From NCBI GenBank assembly GCA_014706295.1, contig JACSVZ010000002.1, positions 131,201,431 to 131,265,430 on the forward strand: 64,000 nucleotides of DNA, in the 5' to 3' direction. The translations under genes were made by a program, and so were the position numbers. Each line of letters opens with the position of its first letter. Within the stretch, counting starts at the first letter, position 1. Positions 44,201 through 59,200 of this stretch are shown in pieces. Origin of the DNA: Lycocorax pyrrhopterus obiensis (taxonomy: Eukaryota; Chordata; Aves; Passeriformes; Paradisaeidae). The notes under the pieces were generated by a model. It saw nothing but the letters and a program-made list of their open reading frames with translations. It was not told the origin of the DNA and did no database searches.

Positions 44201-47200
44201 ACAGGTGCGCAAAACCACTTTAAGAATACTACCAAGGTGAATTAAACAGAAGAGGAAAACATACACATTTAAAACTGAAAGACAACATAAAAGATTGCAA
44301 TACCTGTATTCAAAGTAACAGTCACTTTCTAGAAATGCTGGAAGCCTTTCTTTCTTAATCCACTGAATTGCTTGTTCTTGATCAAGTGGCTATTAAAAAA
44401 GAAATGCCAAAGATTTGCAGTATTCTTGAGTTTCTTGTCTTATTTGCCAAGTAACAAATTCTCTACATCCCTGTTCTACAGAAACATTGTCTCAGGAAAA
44501 CAAATGTAGAGTGAACATCACCTTTATGCTGGAACAATTACTTTCCTATTAAAAGCTAAAAATGGCTAAACCTGATCTCACCTATTAGAGTACAACTTTT
44601 GTAACAAATCATGAGTGTTTTTTCTTCAGAAATAATGTGTGTAAGAATCATTCTTTCACTGTACAATTTCAAATGCAAATTAGATGCATAAAAATTTTCT
44701 GCAATAGAAAACAGCTAGTTTTTCTGACTTTAACACATTTTATAAATAACAGCTAGTATATTTTTCCTCAAGAATTTTAAGAGTAAGGAACCCTTAAATT
44801 AAGTTATACTTTCAGAATGAAGAAGGTGTGAATATTAAAACCAAAATCAAACAAATAGAAGTCCAATTAGTTATCACCTCTCATGCTTTTATGTTGGATC
44901 ATTGCATAACTGCATCACACACAGTAATTTTCATAGTGGAAACCTACGTGTATTATGACCTGGGGCCACAATAAATTTCTGCTCAGGCAGTCCAAACCTC
45001 AGTGCCTCGTTGAAGCAGAAAGAGACGTGCCTCCAAAGAGTGGTTTGGGGGGTGAAACGGAAATGTTGAGCAGCAAACTACACAGAGACAGCTAACAAAG
45101 AATCTACACTTAGATTCTTACACAGGGAGTGAGATCTCTGACTATGGGCCATAACAACCCATAGTTGATTCCCTTAGAAATTGCATACAGAACTTTCTAA
45201 GCTGTTTTTTTAATAGTGTACTTTTTCCACTCTTAGGGGATGATCTATTTTATTCATCTGAGGTGCATTTTTCCTTTTAGTGAAGGTGAGACTAATAATT
45301 TTGAAGAATGCAGTAACTACCCTTGTCCATAAAAACAGGTGAAGTTTGGGCAAGGACGGATACTACTTGTTATATCAAGTAATTAGTTTATGTAGATCAC
45401 AGCTTGGATTTTCTTTCCATGAGCTAATATTCCATTCGGGGCAAGGGTTATTTCTGCCTCATATGTATCTGTAGGGGATTAAAAAAATCTGAATTACTCA
45501 GAAAGTGGGTGGTTTCATTTAGAGAGAAGAAAATATTTCAAAATATGGAAAGCTTATGTTGGCAGTGGCTCATACAATGTAATTTGTGGAGATGGAGACT
45601 AATTACTCCCAACCACACAGTGTATGCTTCTTTTTGGCAATTGACAAGTTTTTTTGAAATACAGAAGATAGTCTATTTTGGCATTTAATATTTATGCATT
45701 TACTGACTTACAGCCCAGTTTTTTATCTGAATGATTCATAACATGCTCACGTCTGTACATGGCTGGTCCACAAAATTATATGTCATATCAGAAGGAAAGA
45801 ATCTCTATTCTTTCCCCATCCCCAGAGAAAGATGCTACATTTAATCTGATAGGGTTTGTTACCTTGGTTAGCTTCCTTACCCAATCAGCCTTAGGCCTTG
45901 CTAGGACCTGATCCAGCAAAGCTTTTAGCACGTTTTTAAGTTTAAGCATGTGTTTAACTTCCCTTGATTAAAGTGAAAAACATACTTGAGTGCTTTGCTG
46001 AACTGGGGTTTCTCTGAAGTAAGGTATGTGGGATGCCAGCCAGTTTCTTTCCATAGTTGTGATCAATTCTACACAAGTCCACAGATTTCTTTTCTCAATA
46101 TATTTTACACCACTGATATTGACTATTGATGAGAAGATACCTATTTTCATATCAATGATTTGCAAATCTGCAGACACACATGAAGAGAACTTTTGCTTAT
46201 CTGTAAATTTGTAACAATCTGAGAAGGAAGTAAAATACAGAGAAAAATACCACTGTGTGTATTTCTTAGTCAAGATGTGTTCAAATTCAGGCCATAGCCT
46301 GAAAGGCCTAATAGGATTTTCCAGTCATAACTCCTTTCCATAAGTAACCTGCCAGTGATGACCACTCAAGGTGACTTTTTGTAAGCAATGTAACATTCAA
46401 AACAACTGTCAATCTCTTCAGTCGGTGTGAAGGCAGCCAAAGCAAAGCAGACAGCATCACCTGATGACTGAAAGATCAAATCCTGTTTGATTTGGACAGA
46501 ACTACTCGATAAGAGTTGATCTGAGGTGGCTTCTCCTGGTTCAGTCACTGTAGTACAATGAATGGAGCTGACTTCTTTCACCTTGTGTAGTTGCAGTAAC
46601 CACTGGGGGCAAGCTGTTTCACAGGCCATTTTGTTCCAGCTCAGACTTGAGATGCCAAGCTGAACCGGATGAGGCATTTACATTGCCCATCCAGTAAAGG
46701 AGGAATCAAAAATAAGAAGAAATACCACCCTTTCCCCCCAAGAGGAGAAGAAAGGGTACTGAGGCATATTGCTCCTCAAAAGGCTATAATGCTTCCCATT
46801 TATGGAAAATATCCCAGGGAAAGAAATGGAATCTTACATAATACAGAAGCCCTGTTTCTCCAGACCACATGAAAGAAGAAGGTAATAGTGAAATGGCTTT
46901 GAATTTCTCAAGAAAGGCCATCCACAAAGGTAAAGATGGGAGGTTAGCCCAGAGAGCAATGTTAGCCACACTTGCACAAACACACAGCATTTCCTCAGTT
47001 TAATACTGAGAGGAAATAAGAAATCAAGAGTAGCCTCTTCTGCTTTTGTGCTCTCAAGCAAAGTATTTGTGAAAACCATTAATTAGCATGGTAGGGATGT
47101 CTGCGGGCCTTGTCCTTTTGTATCATTCGTCCAGTTTAAATGCAGATAATTGCAATATCACATTAGTATAATTTTGTTAAACATCATTGCCTTTTGACCT

Positions 47201-50200
47201 CTCTCAACACTGTTTTCTTTTCTGAAAATCATTAATCTTATACTGGGAAAAGCAGCAGTCTGTTACAACTCCCTGCTTTTCTCTCAGCTTTCCAGCTATG
47301 ACATAATTTTGAGCAGCCACTGCAAAAAAATGTAGCAAGAGCTTAGACTGGCCTTGAATAAAATGAAGTCATGTCAGTCACATCCATGCAAAATAAGCAA
47401 GAAAGGAACAAACCAAGCAACCTAGTGAAATACTTTTTGTCCTCAAAACCTTTTGTTTAAAGTCCCACATCCAATTATACCAATTTGTATTCTCTCAGGT
47501 GCATAAGACGCTTCAACTCCTGATTTTAACCTGCCTAGTTTGTGCTGAAGATGGCCCTGGAAGTAGGCAGGTAAGAATACCAAAACTGATACTGTCTAAG
47601 CAAGCCTGAAACCAGATTTTTTTTTTCTAAATTCCAACACATTTTTCCATTAATTTAGCTTTCTTCTTGCCAAAGATTATTTTTTCTGGCCATTTCAATT
47701 GATGCTAACCATGTAAATCCTTTAGGAATTAATGGAAGAGAGACTTATGTGTTGCCAGACCACAGATGAGCTCATAGCCACACAAGGAAATTAATTAATA
47801 AGGAAAGACTGAGCTGCATTAGTTTCAGTCAATTTGCACATTCCAGGGATCACTAGTAAAGTAACTGTTGTCATAATATTTTTTCTTTTAATATTAAAAA
47901 GTATTCAGACCACACAGTTGAACCCTGCCCTACAGAATCTTCAAAATTCTGTGCTACAGGATGTGCATCTGTAATTCCATTCACTTGTCTGCTAGACACA
48001 TGTGCATTACAGGGCATAATTTGGCCCATCATTATGTTTTCCTAACATAAATTAACATTTTTCCCAAGCTACCAAGCCAAACACAACAATAACTATTGCC
48101 AGTATTTCTACAGTAAGATCTAAATATAAACTCAGGGGCTATAAGATGCTTACCATAGTGTTGTAATTTGGATCAATACTGAAGGTTGGAGAAGCACTGT
48201 GCATTTTGGAGAGCTGCCCATCATTCTCTGCTTTCCATAGAACATCATAAACGGGGCTCGGAGGTTTCTGATCATGTAGAATTTTTTTCGGTTGGCCTTC
48301 CAGGCATCGTGGGGCATAATTAACTACTTCAAAAGCCCCAACGTTAGAGTTAAACTTCACTGGCTGGGCAAAAGTCTGCAAAAGAAGTTTGGAAAGCTTA
48401 TGGTACTGTAATAAGGCAACTGTCATTTAACAAATTACTTTTTATCGTATAGAGGCATCCTACAGAATACAAAATTGTATTATGAGGTTTCTTTCTCTTG
48501 GGGACTGAAATAGTAATTTTTCTGCATTCTTGTTTTTGCTGTATAGCTTTCCAAAGCATTCCTACTTTTTTATCTCAGCAATGCTTAATTGTCAAGAATT
48601 GAATTCATTCTAGATCACAGACCATTATTTTTCACATGTAAATAATAGATCCAGTACATTGATATCTAGAATATATAATTAACTGTGACTTTAGTAACTG
48701 TCCTAAAGAGAAGTACTCATCTACAGGATCAGATCTCCAGTATTATTCTCCCATTCATTATTATCAACACTCAAGGCTTGAAATATTAACAATGAAACTG
48801 ACCTCTTAAATGTGAGATGCATTTGAGGAGGATGAATCTGAAGATTTTCATATGTAGGAAAGGTCTGGCACTATATTGTTACTTGTAGGTCGAACAAGTA
48901 CCAAAACCCATGTCCTGTAGTAAATTTTATTATACATCACTAGTTCAGGCAGATACTGTATAAGAGATGAGATAGACTAAAATTCAATTTTGGCCATGCA
49001 ATTGTGGCTTTTGTCAATGCACAAAACTCCACTGCATGTGTACACACTAAAACAGAGCCATCTTTTAAGCTCTGGTATTAGGTATTTCCCTAAAAGACTT
49101 TCAAATTCTCTTACTTGAAATGAAGAGGAAAAATATGGATGGATTTTACTGAAGTCATAGAGGATACCCATGACAGTTATGAATAGGAGATTATATAGAA
49201 CTTATGTCCATTATATACTCTATATTATATAGAGTATATAAGCATCTCTGCAGTCAGCTGGACAACAAAGCATGTTGTATTTAAGCACTCAGGAAACTAC
49301 GGCTACACCTAGACCCAGTGCCAAAATTCATTTTGGCTTCCTTCCAGACAGGATCCCACCTGGTGTTTGTACAGTTGTCATTCCCCTGCATTCAATAAGA
49401 ATATTTTATTTGTTCAAGTAGTGTATTTTTAATTTCCTTGAACTTTTTCATATATCACATATATGCACACATAATTCATAATTCATATACATTCTAAATA
49501 TGCTAAATACATACTACATATAACATAGAAATATATTACAGGACAATTTGATTCTTCTTCACACCTGTATAAGCTCAAAGTAATGACATTACTGTCACCT
49601 ATTTTGTTGCTTCTGTTTGAAGCCCCCTTGTTGATCAATGCCTTGTAGAGCAATGCCCAGAACTGAACCATGTGGCTGCAACATGTGGTTTCAACATTCC
49701 CTGCTTATCCCATAATGTCTCACTGTGGAGGCTCAGCCTGGCAAAGCACACAGCATGTGAGAGCTTTAAGTGTATGATTAGTGCCTATGACATCACACTG
49801 TCACTGCTCAGGGCCATGCATTGAATTGCACAAGTCTGTTCAGTTACCTTACTTCAGCTGAAATCATGGATTGGTTTTTGTTCTCTGACACCTTGTGCCT
49901 CTTTTGGCATTCATTTTCTCCAGGGCACTCTGCAGGTTTTACTGCTTTTTTTCCAGATGTACTGAACAGCATCTAAAAAACCTTTTATGTGTAGTAGATT
50001 TCCCTACATTCAGACCTCCTCCCAGTTTGCTATGTGTACATTTCATTTACTTTCAAACCTAATTTGGGCTGCTACCAGCTTTTAAGTGACTAACTGTGCA
50101 ACCTTAATAACCTGTAAATGTATTCCTCCTTATATATTCCTTCATGTTTTAAAAAAAGAAACGGAAGAAAGTACACTAAGAAACAAAGTACTTCAGTCTC

Positions 50201-53200
50201 TTAGGATGTGAAATGCTCTCACTTGTGGAAAAAAAAGCAAACAAAATGCAAATTTCATAATAAAGGGCTATGTGACTAGACATGATGAGATTATTTTTGT
50301 TCCATGTTTTTCGAACTGAAAACTAACCAAATACAATATTAGTTTATCACATATATCTACTTTTATTTAATCCTTTGTAACTTACTCTAGACCGAGGGTT
50401 TTTTCAATACTTATTCTGTTTAGCTGAACAGAAAACTGTGGCAACTTAAAATAGTGAAACAGATGCTAGTGACAATTTTTAAAATGTAAAGTGTATTGCT
50501 GTTTTGGGAGTCTGACTACCAATCGTTTATAAGACAAATGTACTAATGGAGCAAAAGAACATGCAGTGATGGGATAGGAAGATTTAGACTTCGTACACTA
50601 CAAACTTGGCTGAAAAAGGGGGTTCTAGTCCAGACTTTTGGGGTTTGGATGTAGTCACACATCCCCAGGGACATCAAAAGGCATGCATACTTCTTCTATC
50701 AAGTCAGAGAGTAGCCAGTAGACTTGACACTAGTAAGGATGCAAGGATATTCACATATTTGATCAAGTCCATCAGAAGACTACCAAGATGGTCAGAGGCT
50801 GGAGCACTTACCTTTGAGGGACAAGCTCTGGGAGGACTAGCAGCAGCCTTAGAGTATTTACAAGGAGATTGTTGAACTGATAAAGCCAGGCTTTTTAAGG
50901 AGGTATATGGTGGGAGGACAAGAAACCACTTATCATACACCGAAACAACAGAAGTCTCAACTAGATTATAAGAAAAAACGTAATCGTGGGATGTTTAGCA
51001 TTGGGACAGGCTGTCCAGAGAGGAATCAGCTGTTGGAGGTTTTCAAGACCAACTGCAGAAAGTGCCAAGCAACCCGGTGTCAGTATTAAAGCACTGACCC
51101 TGCTTAGAGCAGAAAGCCACACTACAGACCTCCTCAAAGTCCCTTCCAGACAGTAATCTATGACTTTGTACAAATCCCAAATTCCCAACAGAGCATCTCT
51201 CTATCTCTCAAAGTATCATATAAAAGCATTTTAGAATAGTTCAAACCTTTCTGGAGAAGCTTGCTTTAAAAAAACTGGAATGATAAATCAGAATGTTTTT
51301 ATAAGCATAATAAAAGAAGAGATAATTCCTAATCTTCTTAACTCATCACCACCACAAAAATAAAAATGATAATGTTATGAGAAAAATCAAACGGGAACAC
51401 ACAAAAACACACCCCCAGAACCTGATTTCTTGTAGGAAACATTTTCCCAGTTACCACACAGGAGTGAGGATCAGTCAATCCATTTTCCTTTCAGTATGTG
51501 AAGAACTTTGGGGCAAAACACACAATCTAACCATTCTCACACATTACAAGCCAAAAAAAAAAAATGCACCAAGAAACTGTTCAGTACCCTGTAGCAAACT
51601 TAAAACATTTGCAGTGGAAGTCAAGCACTGTAAAATTCTGTAGCATTTCATAGGACAATAATGAGAGAGGTTTATGGCACCACCAATATTCCATCATTGC
51701 AATAATGAGGAATCTCTTTGGTGAAGATGCCTATGTTAAAGAGTGGATGATAGTCTACACTATAAAGGAAAGGGAAAAAATTATCCATGCCAATCTAATC
51801 TACTAAGAAATGTCTTTCTTACCCCACATTTGGCAAGTGCTTTGGCTTTTTACAGACAAGTAAAATACACTAACCACAGACTAAGTGTATCATTCTCTTT
51901 AGTTTGAGCCAATTTTTGATGCTTTGAAGATAGAAAGGGAAATCTCTGGAGAAATTATACCTCAAGATGTTAAGAAAAAACAAATCAAGTTTGGCAGGAG
52001 CCTTGAAGCTTGGGATTCATACATTATCAATGTAGCACAATAAATAAAATCAAGGACTTGAGAATACCAACAAATAAGAAGTCCACAGACTTTGCAAACT
52101 GTTTCACTCACAGGGAATTCTCCCCCCAAAGCCAGTATGATCAATGTAACTCAGTGTAGTAATCTCAGGCAAACTGTTTCACTCACAGGGAATTCTCCCC
52201 CCAAAGCCAGTATGATCAATGTAACTCAGTGTAGTAATCTCAGCTTCAGAAAAAAACCTCTGAGCAAATAACAAAAAAGCTGTTTTCAGACTGTGGTACA
52301 GCAATACTATTAAATAAATAAACAACTGCATATACTTTTTTGACAGCAAAGAAATTTCTTAGCTGTCAAATGCACATTGAATATGGTTTTCAGCTGAAAA
52401 ATAAACAGAATACATAATTCTGAAACCTGAAGTTATACACTTAACTGAAGGGAAGACAAATTTCTCTCAGTCCTTCCCATAACAGAAACCAAAACAGCAT
52501 CCATCACCATGTTGCCAGGATATCAGACATATAAATCTCACTGTTCTCTGTCTTAACAGTTTTCAAATACACTCAACTTCAGATACAATTAACAAATGTG
52601 TAAATATGCTTGCATCCCAGACCCAAATAACGTAGTTTGATCCCAAGAGAAACAGAATGGCCACAGTTTGGCTGCTTCTTAGGTTAAGGGTGGGAGTGAA
52701 TAGAGATCTCATCCAGGAGCATTGCCAAAACTTCCTTAAGAAGGGTATATGCACACCATAAATAAATGTCAGTGAGAGTCCACACCAGAGGAGAATTTCA
52801 GCAGCTCTATGAAGTGTCTGGAAAAATTCACACTACACATGGTCAATACAAAATCTCCCATTGCCTTTAATGAGTCCAGGATTTCCCTTCTGTTGATGAG
52901 TAAGACAAAAGTCGTAATCACATACCACAATCTAATTAAGAGAGAAGAATATTTAGAGTAAACACACTATCAATAAGGAATGTAGTCAGGAATGTTTTGT
53001 TTGCTTCCTTCAATGTCAAAGACATGATGCAAATTTTAGTCCTGGGTAAGTCTCAATGTAACATGCATGTAGGGCCTTACTTCTGTCAAAGCCTTTTAAA
53101 GGGAGGTTATATTGGCAACTGCAGCCTCCCTCCTCACACCTGGAAAAGACAAGAAGAAACTAATGAGCATGCACTGATGCCTTGAATAGATTATTTGATG

Positions 53201-56200
53201 CATGGAATTATTCAAAGTCATCTTCAAAGCAGTGAAGGGCCTGAACTGTGCAGCAGAGTGGATTGCTTTTTTGCTTTCTGCCCTTTCTGTAATCTGCTAC
53301 TCAGATCAAGCAAGATTTTAATCTTGACAGCACTAGGTTTGCAGGACCATTCTGTCTTCAGAAAGACCAACTGGCCCAATCTTTGTTACTTGGGCTTTAA
53401 TAGTTTTCAGAATCATCACTTGCATCAAATGCTGGACCCCAGACTACTTGGAGGAGAGCTTTTACAGTGAGAACAATGTTCAAAAGAAATATTCTTCAAA
53501 TCTAAAGTTGATAAAATTACGGTCACTTAGTAGATTTCTGCTGCAAGGGAAACCAACAACCAGGGACTCGTCACCAAAGTGTCATCTCCTGAATGTGCTT
53601 CACTTGAGGCACTTTTGTCTCTAGTGCAACTCCTTGAGGTTGCAAAGAGGAGGACTGTGCCTTCCTCAGGATCACTGGTAACTGGAAAATGACAGGTAAG
53701 ACCCAACACAGACTTGGGATGGAATGAGTAGCAAGCAGCTTGTAGAGTGCAGGAGAAACAAGCTGACATTACTGTGCTCGCCTTCAACAGTGAGCTGGAT
53801 GGCAATTTCTGTCTTCTGAATTTTCATTCCTGACTAAACATATCCTTGGATATTTTTAATGCATGAATCAGAGATTCAAATTCTAGCCTGAACTTCTAGA
53901 AATGGAAATATATCCAGGCCAATGTTTCTCTTAAATCTTTCATTTTACATTAGTTACTAAGGAAGGTCTAACTCATTTGTGTGTCATGTAATTGGTTTCT
54001 GCTACTGTGAAATCACTGTACTACTGGCAACAAGTGCCCTCCTGAGGTTTTTTGTATTATGTATTTCAGAAATACTTTCTGTAAATTACACTTTATTACA
54101 GTATAGCTCTTTGGAGTACCTAGATATTTATGTCAGGTTACACTGATTGTAATTATAACAAGAGGATCACATAAGGGATACACTGTAAATCAAAGCAAAA
54201 AAAACCCACATGAAAAACCTGTTGCTGCTATAGCAAGTCCCCAGTCATACAATTTTCCATCTGCTAATGGTGCATTATAAATCAACGCAGAGGCAGTCCC
54301 TTAAAATAAGCATGTGCTCCCCCTGATTTCTTGTATCAAGTCTCACAATATTTTCAGTTTAACTTGTTGCCTAACTACTAGCACACCTGGGTAATACTGT
54401 TCCCAGGCAACAGTGTATAAGCACAACAAGAATAAAGCAATGGAAATTTCAATGCGCTGTTTTAGTAGAAGCCTTCTGAGAAGGAGAGGGAAATCAGGAA
54501 TGTAAGGTATTCAAACCGCAGAACTCAAGGCATTAACAGAACTTAATCCTGAAGAGGATAAATCCGTAGGAAAAGATCAAAGAGAAAATAAAACCAATTA
54601 TGAGAACATTACAGTTAAAAATAGCTAATAGAGCATCTGTTTTCATGAAGATATGTAAATATGTAGAAGAGAGACAATGAGTCATCTTAGAAACCTATCA
54701 AGATTATGAGCATAAAACAGTGTTTACTCAGGAGTGACTGTGAGCTCTTTTCTGTGGGCTTCCAGAGCTGTCAGGAGTGCCTGGACAATTGCTGCAGTTC
54801 AGAGGTGCTGAGCTGTGCCAGGACTGTGGGCTGAGGAGACCTCTGAGGCCAAGGAGAATTTTGGCATCTAACAGATGTCCTGAAATTTGTGTATGTCCAA
54901 GGAGATCAAGAGACCAAAAAGGCCGACCTTCTTACCCACTCCATCCTCTGCAATTTGGGGAAAACTTGAAGCATAGTTTCCAAATAAGAAGCAAAGGCAT
55001 GGTGGATGGTATTCCTGTGCTAAGAACAATCTGGCACATGGAAGAAGGCCTGGGTTTAAAACCTAAGTAGTTAGGCTTAGATTTAGGCAGACACCCTAAG
55101 GCAGCTGCTGGGGGTGGGGGGGGGGGGGAATGGGGGGAGTGGAGATGTTGGAGAAAGAAAAAAAACAGCCCTCTCACCACACATTTTGTTCCATCTGTGT
55201 CTCTCTAGCTTTGCATACTTTTCGGAATCTTGCAGTGTGGCGAAAGCATGTATAGACCAAGCTCCTGAAAGAAGTCAGTATCGATGCTGTGCACAAAACT
55301 CACACTCTGACAGAGTTAATACCTCCAGATTCTATTTTAGGATTAAATTTGGCATGAGGAGCCCATTCTACCATCCTTAGTAGTGCAATTTCCATGCTGT
55401 GTACATTTACACAAATCTATAATGTGGCTTAGAGAGACAGCTATGTCTGGTTCAATTTAGTAAGCCAAATCATTCAGTTAGGGATCACAACTGAACTTAT
55501 TTCATTAGTGGCTTCACCAAAGTCTGAGGTCCAAGGAGCATCAAGAAATATTCTGCCCTCTCCTCATGCTGGCAGTGGCTCCTACCAAGCAAGCTGTAGA
55601 ATGGATATATGTTCTTGTAGTGTAGCCTGTTGGACTGCAGTGTCTTAGGAAGGGAACGGGCTGTGGAGCAACTCTGTGGCACATCAGGTGGGAGCCACAG
55701 GTGACACTGTGGAAAGGCCTGTGCCACCTGGCAACAGACTTTGAGTGTAAGGTATCAGGGCCAAGACTTCTAAGATGAAGCTGGATGAGGTTGCCACATT
55801 GAGGGACCAGAATTGTACATGACTCTCAATAGAGTGTGGGGAGGCAGGCTAGTTGACAAGGAAAAGGAGCAAAATACAGGAGAACTGGTTAAATACAGGG
55901 TATTGGGTATGATGGTTTAACTGTAACTGGATCAGCACACAGAATACAGCATAAGGCTGCATCCTTCTAGCTGCAAATGGGAGAGGAAGAGGAGGGAAGC
56001 GCCAACTTTGAAACCTTCCGAGCCATGAAGAGAAAGAGTTTGTTCTTGATCTTAAATGTTAATTAATCACTGAATGCATTGCCAGAAAACTGTGAAAGGA
56101 CAAACATTTGTTATGCCGTCATGTTGTGACACTGTAATAGAAGTGGACACCTTTTAAATAAGTATTTATGTGTTCTTCTCATTTCCTATTCATATTATTT

Positions 56201-59200
56201 TATTGCACTGTGATTTAAATACATAAATGATTAATTACATAAGTTTAAATACATAAACCAAGAAGGTCTGGTGTACATTTGGAAGAGCATTGCCAGTAGG
56301 TCGAAGGCTCTTCAGTATATCAGAGACATGGAGCTACTGAAGCAGGTCCAGTGGAGGGCTGTGAAGATGATTAAGGGACTGGAGCAACTCTCTTATGAGG
56401 AAAGGCTGAGGGAGACAGGCACATTCAGGCTCAAGAAAAGACAAATAAGAGGGGCCCTCATCAATGTCTATCAATATCTGAAGGGAGGATGATGCCAGGC
56501 TCTGCTCAGTGATGCTGAGCAATAGAACAAGAGGCAATGGGCAGAAACTGGTGCTCTTGAAGTTCCACCTGAACACGAGGAAGAACTTCTTTACTATGTG
56601 GGTGACTGAGAACTGGAACAGGCTGCCCAGAGACGTGGTGGAGTCCCCCTCACTGGAGATATTCAAGAACCATCTGGATGCAAATCTGTGCCATGTGCTC
56701 TGGGATGACCCTGCTCGAGCAGAGAGGCTGGACCAGAAGACCCACTGTGCTCCCTTCCAACCTGACCCATTCTGTGATTCTGTAAATTAGCAAGATAACA
56801 TCTGTCCCCAGAAGTCCAGATGCTGGGCTGTTCTTACTGATAATAACACCGAGCACTAAGAGTTGCTACCATTAAAATACAGATATATTGTAAAAGTCAT
56901 TTAAGTAGCAAGTGGCAAAATATACAATTTTCCAAGATGGATTAAGTTACTCTTAATCTTAGTAAAATTTCTTTTATTTTTCAAGGGATTTCTGTAAGGT
57001 ACTTACCGGAAGACTCAAAAATTCATTAAAGTAATCCACAAGCATATCATCTGTGGCTAAGCAGTCTTCCTATAGAGAGACAAAACCACAAAGCATGGCT
57101 TGTAATAATTTGCACTAACATGGTTTGAATGCACTATTGCCTCAAACAGTATTTTTTCCATGAGATATGACACGGAAGCTTTTGCAAAATATTATTTCCC
57201 ATTTTTGAGAATATAGTCATTGCATCACTGTTATATTCTAGCCATTGCACACTGCCCAAGGTCCTTAGCAATTTAAAATGCACACAGGAAGGTAAATCCT
57301 TTGCCAATAAATTTATAGATAAAGCTTTCATAAACCCAACAGCTTCTAGATGCTGAAAGTCTGCATGTTTACTTTTGAAAAAATGTGCATAAGCTAACAG
57401 TCCAGAAACTCCTCACATTGTACCTTTCTCTCTTGCACTTGGGAAGAAGGAGAGTATAATATTTCACCAGGGCCACTTTCTGCTCTCACGCTGCCACTTG
57501 GGGATGTTTGGGGAATAAAAAGGAGTTCACTAACCTATAATTCGGCTCAGCAAGCAAGCAGTGTATGCCATACTTTGAATCTGACAGAACTGGGAGGCTT
57601 CCTGTTGACCTCAACCGAAGTGAAGACTGCATCTGCAGGCGTTTTTGTATCCTTTCTGACCCCTGCATTTTAAATCCTGCTAACATGACTCAAAAACTGT
57701 AGACTAGAAGTTGAATTTTTTTGCTGTTGATAAATACAAAAGTATGGCTCCAAATCTTACTTTTACTGTACTCAGTATCTCCACCACCCCCATTTCAATT
57801 CAACAGAGGGGAAAACTGGAACATTATTCCACTGGTCTTCAGATACGTGTCTTCAGTATAATGAAGACACTTAAATAATTTTTAATAGTTTCATTTTCCT
57901 GAATATTCTATAATTTCAGCCTTGCAAGGCAAGGAGAATGCACTTGAATCTAACATATTTGCCAATAGCAGCAAAGGTGTTGCAACACACATCTTTTTTC
58001 TCTTTCTTAAGTTCATAGCACTGAACTGTGCTAGTGAGGAATAGCATTAAAGAGAGGTTATGCACAGAGTACAGGCAGGCAGCATCTTGATCCAAACCCC
58101 AGTGGTCTAACCTAAATACAGATAGCTTGTGCTCAGATAAGGAAGAAGTCTGAGATAACATGCATGACAAGTCAGGACTAGACCTGATGGTGTTTGTCTG
58201 GCCCTAGTCTGCCAGCATTTATTCCTTAGCACTTGTGGTTGCTGTTATGACTGATACAGGACAGGCAAGGTAGCTCACACTCACTAGAAAATGCTGCCAG
58301 TGCTGAAAGCAAGGCTTTCATGCTTTATTTGCATCACAGGCCTGTGGCTCAATGCAATTGCAGTGCCACGGACCTAGAGATGTTTGGGCGCTGATTAAAT
58401 AGAATTTACCAAAGTGTCTAACCCATTTTGAAATCAACAGAAGATCCTCTCACTAATGTTGATAGGCAGTCAGATGCAGAAATATCCATTCTGCAAGTGT
58501 TAACACAATCAAGAAAAGAAATTAATTAGAAACAAGCTATAGTCAGCCTCATATTTGGTTTGACACTGACAAGGATGAATCTCAAGATAGGACTAGATAT
58601 GATAATACATCATGAAAATACTTTATTTTTTCAAAGGACTTATTCAAAACAATTAATTTATTATTGGCTGAAGTACAAGCTCTTTAGGAATATGCAGGTA
58701 CCATGTTTTTAATTTCCCAAGGATATAACTCTCTGTAGTCCCATACAACAGCAAGAAATGTAAACACAATGGTTGATTAATAGATAAAACGTTTATGATC
58801 TTCTTAATGTGAGCTTTATTATTTACTGCATCTATAAATGATATACTTTCCTCTGGTTTTTGAAGGGTTTTTTGTAGACTGTCTTATTTTCATTTGAAAT
58901 CATAGTTGCACTTTTGTATGTGCACATTATAGGTTATGGAGTTGCATGTACAATACTATAGCTTGGATTTTTGTGTCAGAAACCATTTGGTTTCATTTCT
59001 TCCCATGTCATCTCTCCTGCTGCACAGTCCAAATTATGACTAAAAAAAGCTGCCTTAGAATTACAACTGGAGGTTAAGGTGTGCTAAAAATTGGTCCAAA
59101 ACTTATGCTTATGTTGATTCTGTTTATGGTAATAAACACTATAAATAAAACAGTATCTAGAGGTTCCCAAAAGCAATATCAACAAATTTATACTTTAAAA

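Larger units (their letters stand above)
48376..57006 (-). other. RGS22 intron 3, the longest
   Basis: 8.6 kb. It holds an AT palindrome (49211), an old CR1 (about 50740), a 75-bp tandem duplication (52094), a G-rich tract (55110) and a younger CR1 (56271), each listed separately. The stretches 53200-53820 and 55500-55860 are less AT-rich but unassigned. Confidence 0.85.

Noticed and set aside
46366..46677. 103-codon minus-strand open frame in intron 4
   Set aside because: Exons 4 and 5 already join at residues adjacent in the human protein, so there is no room for an extra exon.
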